From the NCBI GenBank assembly GCA_050116035.1, contig JASFPJ010000050.1, positions 1 through 14,713 on the forward strand: a DNA stretch of 14,713 nucleotides. The letters are read 5' to 3'. Shown here one piece after another: positions 6,706-13,907 of the stretch. The translations under genes and the position numbers were made by a program. Positions within the stretch are counted from its first letter, which is position 1, and the number at the start of each line of letters is the position of its first letter. The notes beneath the pieces were generated by a model. That model saw nothing but the letters and a program-made list of their open reading frames with translations, was not told the DNA's origin and did not search any database. This DNA is from SOIA01 sp050116035 (GTDB lineage: Bacteria > Acidobacteriota > Aminicenantia > Aminicenantales > Aminicenantaceae).

Positions 6706-6936
6706 TATAAATTGGGAACTGTTGCACTTGCTCAATAATCCGGTAACATTTTTTCGATGTCATTGCGAGCGAAGCGCGGCAATCTCGTTGAGGGGAATTA
6801 TATTATTACAGGAATGAAGATATCCTTTTTAGGAGATTGCCGCGCTTCGCTCGCAATGACACATTTGTCATCGATATCATAACAAAAAAGTGTTACCTAA
6901 TTAGTGAGCATAAATAACTGTCCCCAATTGTTTATA
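6706..6936. mobile_element. Nested inverted-repeat (MITE-like) element, copy C, most complete
   Basis: The inner arms 6758-6786 and 6833-6862 are a perfect 29-bp inverted repeat (TGTCATTGCGAGCGAAGCGC and onward). Outside them, GGTAACA-TTTTTT (6742-6754) mirrors AAAAAAG-TGTTACC (6884-6897). Further out, TGCTCA-A-TAAT (6729-6739) mirrors ATTA-G-TGAGCA, and the ends TATAAA..TTGGG (6706-6715) mirror CCCAATTGTTTATA (6923-6936). By hand the two outer flanks agree at 33 of 43 aligned positions with a 3-nt gap. The loop contains AAGATATCCTTTTTA (6817-6831), the reverse complement of the copy B loop. It ends 21 nt before the stop codon of the downstream kinase gene. There is no internal coding capacity, so it would need a transposase in trans. 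Confidence 0.8.
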
Positions 6937-6957
6937 CTCCACATTTTTTATATAGCC

Positions 6958-9726
6958 TTACTGAATCAGACTCTGGAATCTCGGGTGGGCTCGCAAAGGA
7001 TCCCACCTCGGATCGAGGCGCAAGACCGGCACAGAAACATAGCTGCCAGCCGGGACAGACATCAAGAACGTCAGTAGGCTGATGGCTTCCTCGTATAAAC
7101 CGGTTACAGTGTAAATTTCAGCCAGACTCAAGATGTACCGAGGCCCGCCAAAGGCATCTCTGGAGACCGGATAAAGCTCTACAGCTCGAGTTCCCTCTCG
7201 AATAGCTTCATGACTTTCTCCCAAATAGGCATACGCTAATCCAAGTGCTGCATAGATCTTCGCATCTCCAGAACGTTCTTCGATGAGTTGTTCTAAAGCC
7301 ACCCGCGCACTCTCTGCATTGCTCCTCACCAACACTAACTCATTCATGGTATGATACAGAATGGCATAGGCCAAATTTTTATGGAAATAGTAAAAATCTC
7401 CCTCAATAGTATCAAAGGGCAAAAAATCCAGGCGCTCAAGCACCTCCTGGAATTTTCTCTCAGCCATCCCAAGGTCAAACCTGGTCACCTCAGTAATCTG
7501 GCTATGAGGGAATGTACTCAGTAAAGCCTGAGTTTCTTGAATATTTCCTTCCGCGAGGAGAGGAATTCTTGCCCTCGCCAAATGAGAATAAACTTTCTCT
7601 GGATCAATCATGATAGCTCGGTTGAGCCACTCTTCAGCTTCTTCGTACCTGCGCATACACATGTAGGATAACCCAATCTGATGGGCAAGATCAGAATCAC
7701 GGGGGTTGCTTCTAAACTCTCGTTCGAGGGTTTCCAGGGATTCCTCCCACTTGCCCTGCCGTCTTTGAATATATCCAAGCAGTGAGAGCTTATAATTGGG
7801 TCGTGCTCTCCGGATTGATTCCAATATATCCGTGGCCCGTTCGTAATCGAGGAAACCCCGGTAGTAATAAAAGGCCAAAGCTTCTTGCGCTTCAGGCAAG
7901 TCAGGATCAAGCGCCAATGCCCTGTCCACAGCATCCTTGGATCTTGCCAGCCTCTCCTCTGTATGATCCATTCCTGAACTGTACATAAATGATTCGGCCT
8001 TCGAAAGAGCAATATGGGCGAGTGTGAAGTTTGGGTCTAACTCTGTGGCTCTCTCATACATCTCTATGGCTTGCTCAATCTCTCGAATATCCCAATGAAG
8101 CCATCCCCGACTCTCGACCTCACCCGCACGAAGGTATTGATCGTAAGCCTCAAGATTATCAGTCGGCCGCGCAAACAAAACCCTCCGCTCTGGTTCCATG
8201 AGTGTGAGGTCTAGCTGTCTGGCCACCTGTTCGGCTATTTCAGATTGAACCGAAAAAATATCTTCGAAATCCTGGTCATAACGTTGGGTCCAGATGTGTG
8301 TATCATCGGCAACGCGGACAAGTTGCGGAGTGACACGCACTCGACCTTTTCCTTCCAGTGTTTTGTCCCAGCGTACAGTTCCTTCAAGCACATAATCGAC
8401 TCTGAGCTCTTCTCCTATTGTCTTGGTCACTTTTTCTGTATTTTTATACTGGAGTGCACTGGTCCTGGAAATGACACTCAGCCCATGTATGGCTGCCAGA
8501 CGGCCGGTAATCTCCTCGGTTACACCATCTGCAAAGTATTCATCTTCAGGAGGTCCCAAATTTCTAAACGGAAGAACAACCAAGACTGGTCCTTCTGGAG
8601 AAGAGAGTTTCGGCTCAAGATTCCTGATGTACTGAAAAACGAACCAAGCCACAACCACCACGAGTAAGAACGCAGCAATATACCCCCATCGCTTTTTTAA
8701 AACCTGCGCAAGCTTTGTTGTGGAAGTCAGGAGCTTCCTTTCTGGAAAAACCTTCTCTGTAGAGGGAATACTTCTCTCTATCTTCTTAAGGTCTGAAAAA
8801 ATATCTTCAGCCTTCTGGTACCTCTTTTCTTTATTTTTTTCCAAACATTTAAGAATCACTCGGCTGAGTGCAGCCGGGATTTGAGCATTGAATGTCCTGG
8901 GCTCGGGAACCACCTCTGTTTTATGTTTCACTGCTATACTCTGAGGAGTATCCCCTTGAAAAGGCACTTGTCCTGTCGCCATTTCAAAGAGAATCACTCC
9001 CAGCGAATAAATATCTGAGCGGTGGTCGACGTCGTTTGGCTCCGCTTGCTCAGGAGACATATACTCTGGTGTTCCGACAATCACTCCAGGACCTGTTACC
9101 ATTCCTATCTTCAGAGACGGGGCCACACCAAAATCCATTATCCGAGCGGTCCCCTGTTTATCTATTATGATGTTATTTGATTTCAAGTCACGATGCATGG
9201 ATCCCATGCGATGGGCCTCGGCCAGCCCCTCACATATCTGTTTAGCAATGTGAACAGCTGTCCCTACACTCATCTGTTTTGTCATCCGGATCAGACTTTT
9301 CAAATCTTTTCCAGGTACATACTCCATGGTGATAAAATGAGTGCCCTCATCTTCGTTGAGGTCATACATCCGGCCGACATTTTTATGGACAATCTTCCTT
9401 GCGAATTTCAGCTCATTGGAAAAACGCTCGATGGTTTTTCTATCTGCGGCAATCTCCGGTCTTATGATTTTAAGAGCCACTTCTTCTTTGATCTTCTTAT
9501 CTTCTACTCTGAAGATAATGCCCATCCCCCCTTCTCCCAGCTTTTCGATCACTTCATACCGGCCAGCAAAAGTTCCCCCCCTTACAACCTCACCCAAGGG
9601 CGTCTCACGTGCTCCCGTAGAGATGGAAGAGATATCCTTCGCAGGGGAAAGGGGTGCTGCACAATTGTTGCAAAAGCGGCTGTTATCTGGATTATCGGAG
9701 TGGCATTTAGGACATTCAATACCCAT
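6958..9726 (-). CDS. Zinc-ribbon Ser/Thr protein kinase with TolB-like and TPR domains (kinase 1)
   Basis: 922 aa. A zinc ribbon at residues 5-22 (CPKC and CNNC) is followed by a Hanks-type kinase at about 57-315. Glycine loop is GEGGMG 64-69, ATP lysine Lys86 (VALK), catalytic loop HRDLKSNN with Asp180, Lys182 and Asn185, then DFG 198-200 and GTPEYMSPE 218-226. All catalytic residues are present. One membrane segment lies at about 349-364. A TolB-like domain (about 380-490, VVLPFRNLGPPEDEYFADG) of the kind found in CadC and adenylate-cyclase/TPR proteins comes next. TPR-like helical repeats run from about 550 to 900, ending WDPLRAHPRFQSL. The kinase and zinc ribbon would be cytoplasmic and the TolB/TPR part extracytoplasmic, so it is likely a membrane receptor kinase; ligand and targets are unknown. 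It lies 94 nt downstream of its paralogue and has its own promoter candidate. The Shine-Dalgarno is weak. Confidence 0.94.
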   Translation of the reverse strand: MGIECPKCHSDNPDNSRFCNNCAAPLSPAKDISSISTGARETPLGEVVRGGTFAGRYEVIEKLGEGGMGIIFRVEDKKIKEEVALKIIRPEIAADRKTIERFSNELKFARKIVHKNVGRMYDLNEDEGTHFITMEYVPGKDLKSLIRMTKQMSVGTAVHIAKQICEGLAEAHRMGSMHRDLKSNNIIIDKQGTARIMDFGVAPSLKIGMVTGPGVIVGTPEYMSPEQAEPNDVDHRSDIYSLGVILFEMATGQVPFQGDTPQSIAVKHKTEVVPEPRTFNAQIPAALSRVILKCLEKNKEKRYQKAEDIFSDLKKIERSIPSTEKVFPERKLLTSTTKLAQVLKKRWGYIAAFLLVVVVAWFVFQYIRNLEPKLSSPEGPVLVVLPFRNLGPPEDEYFADGVTEEITGRLAAIHGLSVISRTSALQYKNTEKVTKTIGEELRVDYVLEGTVRWDKTLEGKGRVRVTPQLVRVADDTHIWTQRYDQDFEDIFSVQSEIAEQVARQLDLTLMEPERRVLFARPTDNLEAYDQYLRAGEVESRGWLHWDIREIEQAIEMYERATELDPNFTLAHIALSKAESFMYSSGMDHTEERLARSKDAVDRALALDPDLPEAQEALAFYYYRGFLDYERATDILESIRRARPNYKLSLLGYIQRRQGKWEESLETLEREFRSNPRDSDLAHQIGLSYMCMRRYEEAEEWLNRAIMIDPEKVYSHLARARIPLLAEGNIQETQALLSTFPHSQITEVTRFDLGMAERKFQEVLERLDFLPFDTIEGDFYYFHKNLAYAILYHTMNELVLVRSNAESARVALEQLIEERSGDAKIYAALGLAYAYLGESHEAIREGTRAVELYPVSRDAFGGPRYILSLAEIYTVTGLYEEAISLLTFLMSVPAGSYVSVPVLRLDPRWDPLRAHPRFQSLIQ

Positions 9727-9746
9727 TTTCGTTGATCAACGGCAAA

Positions 9747-9775
9747 AGAATATCAATTCATGTAAAAAGAGTCAA
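9747..9775 (-). promoter_or_regulatory. Sigma70-like promoter candidate for kinase 1
   Basis: On the minus strand, TTGACT (9775-9770), a 17-nt spacer and TATTCT (9752-9747) lie in the 94-nt gap between the two kinase genes, about 20 nt before the kinase 1 ATG. Spacing is ideal and the -35 differs from consensus at one base. It would give a leader of roughly 14 nt and allow kinase 1 to be transcribed separately from kinase 2. Confidence 0.5.
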
Positions 9776-9820
9776 TTGAGGAACGCCCCCTGTCTTGCTG
9801 AATAATTCAAACCTTTTATT

Positions 9821-12640
9821 TTAGCCGCTTGGGTTTGGAAAGGCGGGAACGGCAAGTCTCAGGTTCTCTTGAAGCAATTGTTGGAATCTTGGATAATCAC
9901 GGAGTGGATCCCACATGGGATCAATCCGCAAGAGCGGAATAGAAATGACCTGCCAGAGAAATTCAGCAGAATAAATAGATATAAGGTGTTCGAGCTGTTC
10001 GATAGCTTTCTCATGCTCACCGACTAAGGTGTTGATTCTGGCCAGGTTCAGGAGGTAGAGGGGACCTAAGGCCGCATCTTTTGATACTGGATACAAGTTA
10101 ACCGCACGCTCCCCTTCTTGGATAGCCTCGTTTCTCTGGCCAAGATAGGCGTACGTCAGCCCAAGCGCCGCATGATACCGAGGGTCTGAAGGGTGCTCTG
10201 TAATGACTCTCTCTAATGCTGCCCGCACCCAGCCAGCATGGCTTTCCACTTTTGATGCATCTCCCATCGCATAATAGACAGCCGCATACGCAAGATCTCT
10301 ATGGAAATAAATATGCTGCTCTTCGAAAAGGCTGTAGGTCAGGGAGTCAAGCCTGTCCAGGACATTCTGGTAGTTACGCTCAATCATCCCGAGTGTAAAC
10401 CACATGTAATCAGTCAACGGATGCTGCGACGCTTTCTCCAGGAAGGTCCGTGCTTTTTCCACATCTCCTTCCGCGAGGACACAAACCTCCGCTTTCCCCA
10501 ATTTAGCTGTTAGATGGTCAGGATTGACCGAAAGGGTTCGGTCAAACCATTCCTTTGCTTTTTCGTACTGCCTCATGCTCAAGTAGGCTCCGCCTATTTC
10601 ATAGGCCAACTGGGAGTACCGGGGGTCGAGCTCGAATGACTTTATCATTGTCTCCACAGCTTCTTCCCATTTCCCCTGCCTTCTCTTAATATAGCCGAGA
10701 ATGTTTGGAATGAGATTCGGCCGAGCTCTCTGGATGGCTTCAATTATCTCTACTGCCCGGTCATAATCAAGGAATCCCCAGTAGTAATAGAGCGCCAGTG
10801 ACTCGAGCGCCTCAGGGAGGTCAGGCTGGAGCTCAAGCGCTCTCTCAGCGAAAGTCCTTGCTTTTGCCAGTCGTTCTTCGGAGCGGTCAGCTCCAAAAAA
10901 ATACATCCTCAAATGCGCATTCGCTATATTCACATAAGCCAGAGCGAAATCAGGATCTAACTCGATCGCTCTCTCAAACATTTGTATGGATTGTTCGAAT
11001 TCATTTGCGTCTGAAGATCTCCATCCTCGATCCCCATATTCGACTCCCTTGAGATAGAGGTCATAAGCTTCAAGATTGTCTGTGGGCTGGGCATACAGAG
11101 CCTGACGGTCCGGCTCCAGCACGGTGATATCCAATTGTCGAGCTACCTGCTCAGCAATCCCGGACTGGACGGAAAATAGATCCTGGATAACCCGGTCGTA
11201 AGACTCGGACCAGAGCTGAGTGTCATCGGAAACCCGAATGAGTTTAGGAGTCACGCGCACTCGGCCTTGACCGTCACCATTCCGATTCCAGCGTACAGCT
11301 CCTTCGAGAACATAATCAACACCTAATTCTTCACCGATCTGCCGGATTGTCTTATCAGTATTCTTGTACCGGCCCGCGCTCGTGCGGGAGATGACACCCA
11401 ATCCTTGCAGTGCAGCCAAGCGGCTGGTTACTTCCTCAGTTATTCCGTCCGCAAAATAGCCATCCTCTGGAGGGCCTAAATTTTCAAACGGTAAAATCAC
11501 GATCATTGTTCTCTCTGGAGCCAGCGGAGGCGCTTCCTTTCCTGTGAATATAATGCCCAATCCCACAAGAATAACGGCTGCAAAGAGTGCGGCGACCGGT
11601 TTCCAATTCTTCCAGAATGTCCTTCGGTTCTCTTTGAGGACGATGGGCTTTCTCCTGGGAACAACTCTTTCTCTCGTGGTTATCCCATCTTCTATACGAT
11701 CTAAGTCAGCAAACAGCTCCCCGGCATTCTGGTACCGTTTCTCTATATCTTTTTCCAAACACTTCAGTATCACACGGCTGAGTGATTCGGGAATATCACT
11801 GTTGAATTTCCAGGGATCTTGAGGTGTTTCTGTTTTGTGTTTGACAGCAATGCTCAGCGGTGTGTCCCCATCAAACGGAGACCGTCCAGTCACCATCTCA
11901 TAGAGAATAACGCCCAGCGAATATAAATCTGAACGGTTGTCTGCGCGTTTTCCTTCAACCTGTTCTGGAGAAATGTATTCAGGCGTTCCAACCATTATAC
12001 CCGCGGCCGTGATTCCTTTCGCTTGAAGTGAACGGGCTATCCCAAAATCCATGATCCTGACATCTCCGGCTTTATCGATCATTATATTACTCGGCTTCAA
12101 ATCTCTATGCACGACGCCTAAGCTGTGAGCTTCATTCAACCCTTCACATATCTGCTTGGCGATACTGACTGCAGCCCCTATGCTTAACTGTTTGGTCATC
12201 TTTAACATGCTCTTCAAGTTTTCGCCGGGTACGTATTCCATGGTTATATAATGAGTGGATTTTTCTTCATTGAGGTCAAACATACGGCAGACATATTTAT
12301 GGGTGACCTTTCGGGCCAATTTTAATTCGTTCCGGAAACGGTCGATCGTCTTCCTGTCTGAAGCGATCTCAGGCTTTAAGACCTTCAGGGCTATTTCCTC
12401 GTTGACTTTCGTGTCCTCCACCCTGAAGACTCTGCCCATCCCCCCTTTACCCAGCTCTTCAATGACCTGGTATCTTCCAGCAAAAACAGTGCCCCTTGTC
12501 AATTCACCTGTGTCCGTCTCCAGGTTCTGTGTCGGAAGAACAGAGATATCTTCTATCTGCGTCAAAGAGGCCGCACAGCTGTTGCAAAAGCGACTATCTT
12601 CCGGGTTCAGCGTGTGGCACTTGGGGCATTCGATTGCCAT
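9821..12640 (-). CDS. Zinc-ribbon Ser/Thr protein kinase with TolB-like and TPR domains (kinase 2)
   Basis: 939 aa and paralogous to kinase 1 over the whole length. The start ATG follows GAGGA with 4-nt spacing. Zinc ribbon residues are at 5-22 (CPKC, CNSC). The kinase domain (about 57-315) has GKGGMG 64-69, Lys86, consensus HRDLKPSN (Asp180, Lys182, Asn185), DFGIARS from 198 and GTPEYISPEQVEG. The membrane segment is about 349-365. The TolB-like domain is about 378-490 (ILPFENLGPPEDGYFADG). TPR units run from about 550 to 905 (for example MFERAIELDPDFALAYVNIA), ending WDPLRDYPRFQQLL plus a 15-residue tail absent from kinase 1. Residue numbering stays in register with kinase 1, without gaps, through at least residue 340. 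Its kinase motifs are closer to consensus than those of kinase 1, so it is the better candidate for the conserved member of the pair. Signal and substrates unknown. Confidence 0.95.
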   Translation of the reverse strand: MAIECPKCHTLNPEDSRFCNSCAASLTQIEDISVLPTQNLETDTGELTRGTVFAGRYQVIEELGKGGMGRVFRVEDTKVNEEIALKVLKPEIASDRKTIDRFRNELKLARKVTHKYVCRMFDLNEEKSTHYITMEYVPGENLKSMLKMTKQLSIGAAVSIAKQICEGLNEAHSLGVVHRDLKPSNIMIDKAGDVRIMDFGIARSLQAKGITAAGIMVGTPEYISPEQVEGKRADNRSDLYSLGVILYEMVTGRSPFDGDTPLSIAVKHKTETPQDPWKFNSDIPESLSRVILKCLEKDIEKRYQNAGELFADLDRIEDGITTRERVVPRRKPIVLKENRRTFWKNWKPVAALFAAVILVGLGIIFTGKEAPPLAPERTMIVILPFENLGPPEDGYFADGITEEVTSRLAALQGLGVISRTSAGRYKNTDKTIRQIGEELGVDYVLEGAVRWNRNGDGQGRVRVTPKLIRVSDDTQLWSESYDRVIQDLFSVQSGIAEQVARQLDITVLEPDRQALYAQPTDNLEAYDLYLKGVEYGDRGWRSSDANEFEQSIQMFERAIELDPDFALAYVNIANAHLRMYFFGADRSEERLAKARTFAERALELQPDLPEALESLALYYYWGFLDYDRAVEIIEAIQRARPNLIPNILGYIKRRQGKWEEAVETMIKSFELDPRYSQLAYEIGGAYLSMRQYEKAKEWFDRTLSVNPDHLTAKLGKAEVCVLAEGDVEKARTFLEKASQHPLTDYMWFTLGMIERNYQNVLDRLDSLTYSLFEEQHIYFHRDLAYAAVYYAMGDASKVESHAGWVRAALERVITEHPSDPRYHAALGLTYAYLGQRNEAIQEGERAVNLYPVSKDAALGPLYLLNLARINTLVGEHEKAIEQLEHLISIYSAEFLWQVISIPLLRIDPMWDPLRDYPRFQQLLQENLRLAVPAFPNPSG

Positions 12641-12655
12641 CTATTCCTCGCTATC

Positions 12656-12667
12656 AGAATATCAATT
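12656..12667 (-). promoter_or_regulatory. 12-nt upstream motif shared by both kinase genes
   Basis: AATTGATATTCT on the minus strand occurs 15 nt upstream of the kinase 2 ATG and again, identically, 20 nt upstream of the kinase 1 ATG (9747-9758). In kinase 1 it contains the -10 of a good promoter candidate. Here no -35 fits at 16-18 nt, and the motif overlaps the stop of the possible 65-aa ORF. It may be a shared promoter or operator, or simply leader sequence duplicated with the gene. Confidence 0.35.
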
Positions 12668-12859
12668 AACTAAATCCGATTTTTCCTTTTTAAAACGGCA
12701 TGTATTGAGTGGTTCTATCTGATTTCTCTTCATGATTGGACACAAACCAATCTTGACAGGACCGGGCAAAAAACTCGCTCTATTATAAAAAGAATACACA
12801 AAGCGAAATTCCTCTTTGATTTCTATCCCCATTCGTTGATTTAAATTTAGTTGTCTCAT
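12662..12859 (-). CDS. Possible small protein upstream of kinase 2 (65 aa), unrecognised
   Basis: An ATG frame of 65 codons ending 21 nt before the kinase 2 start, with AAGGA eight bases upstream of its ATG. The product (begins MRQLNLNQRMGIEIKEE, with two cysteines and a basic C-terminus) matches no family I know and has no signal peptide or clear membrane segment. Position and ribosome binding site favour a leader gene of the kinase operon. Small size and lack of recognisable homology argue for a chance ORF. Confidence 0.25.
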   Translation of the reverse strand: MRQLNLNQRMGIEIKEEFRFVYSFYNRASFLPGPVKIGLCPIMKRNQIEPLNTCRFKKEKSDLVN

Positions 12860-12893
12860 TTTCTTAATCCTTTATTAGTGTTTTCATTTAATA

Positions 12894-12918
12894 AAACTCA
12901 TCTGAGGCTGCTGAGTTT
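12894..12918 (+). terminator. Hairpin, weak terminator-like
   Basis: AAACTCA and TGAGTTT form a perfect 7-bp stem with an 11-nt loop, followed on the plus strand by CATTTTTCTTT. The T-tract is interrupted and no plus-strand gene lies upstream, so a terminator role is doubtful. Confidence 0.25.
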
Positions 12919-13160
12919 CATTTTTCTTTCCTTGTGAGCCATAAAGTGTCATAAATTTGTCCTCTCATATATATATACGTAGCAAGAGATAAAAAGTAAT
13001 CACATGAATGTGTGATTTTTTTGTGTGAATGTAAATTTAATGGAGATTGTCTCACGGTGAAGCGATGGATGTCGGAGACAGGATTGGCGACATTTATGGA
13101 AGAATAATCCTGATATGCTTTTATTCCTCTCAATATGCTTTTTAAACATTCTTTAAGCAC
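12918..13160 (-). CDS. Possible small protein (80 aa), unrecognised
   Basis: A GTG frame of 80 codons preceded by a full AGGAGG eight bases upstream, which is its only real support. The product begins MLKECLKSILRGIKAYQDYS and matches nothing I know. The frame contains the 12998-13022 hairpin, and the alternative frame (ATG, 49 codons) looks equally plausible. It may be a decayed gene end or chance. Confidence 0.2.
   Translation of the reverse strand: MLKECLKSILRGIKAYQDYSSINVANPVSDIHRFTVRQSPLNLHSHKKITHSCDYFLSLATYIYMRGQIYDTLWLTRKEK
12998..13022 (+). terminator. Terminator-like hairpin, possibly bidirectional
   Basis: AATCACA and TGTGATT form a perfect 7-bp stem around TGAATG and run straight into seven T residues on the plus strand. 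On the minus strand the stem is followed by ACTTTTT. No plus-strand gene is recognised upstream, so what it ends is unclear: a small RNA, read-through from elsewhere, or nothing. Confidence 0.35.
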
Positions 13161-13277
13161 TGCCTCATCCTCCTATCCAAATGAAATAGCAAGGAACATG
13201 CCAATTGAGCTAGTCAAGGGAAGATTCCAGAATTTTTAGAAAACCAGGGGAAAATAATGTCCGTTGGCGCAACAATC

Positions 13278-13297
13278 AGTGTTCAAGAATGAACACT
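13278..13297. repeat. Perfect palindromic site upstream of dodecin
   Basis: AGTGTTCA-AGAA-TGAACACT is an 8-bp perfect inverted repeat with a 4-nt spacer, about 265 nt before the dodecin start. There is no T-run, so a dimeric regulator operator is more likely than a terminator. The distance from dodecin makes any regulatory link uncertain. Confidence 0.35.
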
Positions 13298-13561
13298 CAG
13301 CTGGATTGAGAAACGGATTTGAAAAGACTTTTAAATTTCCCCTGTAAACTTATTTTACAGAAACATGCACTCCCCAGTGTCGGGCAACAAAAGTGAGTAA
13401 AGGTAGTGTGACGACATGACCAGCTTATTCACTGCAGATTCTGGCTACGGCGGAGATGAAGAGCAACGGGATGAAATCAACGCATTGAGATTGACAAATA
13501 CAATCGAACACATTACAGTTTCTCCCGCCTATCATTTGTTTAAATCACTGGGAGGTGAATC

Positions 13562-13768
13562 ATGGAAAGCACATACAAAGTCATAGAACTCATCGGAACA
13601 AGTCCCAGCTCTTGGGAAGAAGCGGCGAAAAACGCTGTTGAAACAGCCAGAAAAACGCTAAAAGATTTGAGAGTTGCAGAAGCCGTTGAATTCGATATGA
13701 AGGTTGAGGACGGAAAGGTCACAGCCTTTCGTACTAAAGTAAAAGTTTCCTTTAAGTATCAAGAATAA
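13562..13768 (+). CDS. Dodecin family flavin-binding protein
   Basis: 68 aa, the usual dodecin length. ATG follows GGAGGT (13551-13556) with 5-nt spacing. The whole chain fits the family: YKVIELIGTSPSSWEEAAKN, then VETARKTLKDLRVAEAVEFD and VEDGKVTAFRTKVKVSFKY. Trp18, in the SPSSWEEA motif, is the conserved aromatic residue that stacks on flavin. Dodecins assemble into hollow dodecamers in the cytosol that bind flavins (riboflavin, FMN or lumichrome in different lineages), buffering free flavin and quenching phototoxicity. It appears to be a stand-alone gene. I see no FMN riboswitch consensus in the upstream 300 nt. Confidence 0.95.
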   Translation: MESTYKVIELIGTSPSSWEEAAKNAVETARKTLKDLRVAEAVEFDMKVEDGKVTAFRTKVKVSFKYQE

Positions 13769-13907
13769 TCCGAATAACCTGCCTTTATGATTCCTGTTGT
13801 CGTTGCCAGGATTGAAGGGATTCTTCCTCTCTGCCCGGCACTGGTTTGGCAATCTTATCCTTGTATCATTGCTTCGCCCTATTCTTAATGACATCTAAAA
13901 ATTGTTA

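Larger units (their letters stand above)
12868..13561. other. Gene-poor region between kinase 2 and dodecin
   Basis: About 700 nt without a confident gene. It holds two terminator-like hairpins (12894-12918, 12998-13022), a weak 80-codon minus-strand frame (12918-13160), a 16-bp-arm palindromic site at 13278-13297 and, at its end, the dodecin ribosome binding site GGAGGT (13551-13556). A 56-codon plus-strand frame at 13416-13586 overlaps the dodecin start and lacks a good ribosome binding site. No tRNA or riboswitch fold that I recognise is present. Confidence 0.5.

Noticed and set aside
13416..13586. 56-codon plus-strand ORF overlapping the dodecin start
   Set aside because: It has no proper ribosome binding site, overlaps dodecin by 25 nt in another frame, and its product is not recognisable.
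13846..13879. Fragments TTGGCAATCTTATCC and TCATTGCTTCGCC resembling repeat arms
   Set aside because: Short matches in the wrong order and spacing; too weak to call a fourth copy.
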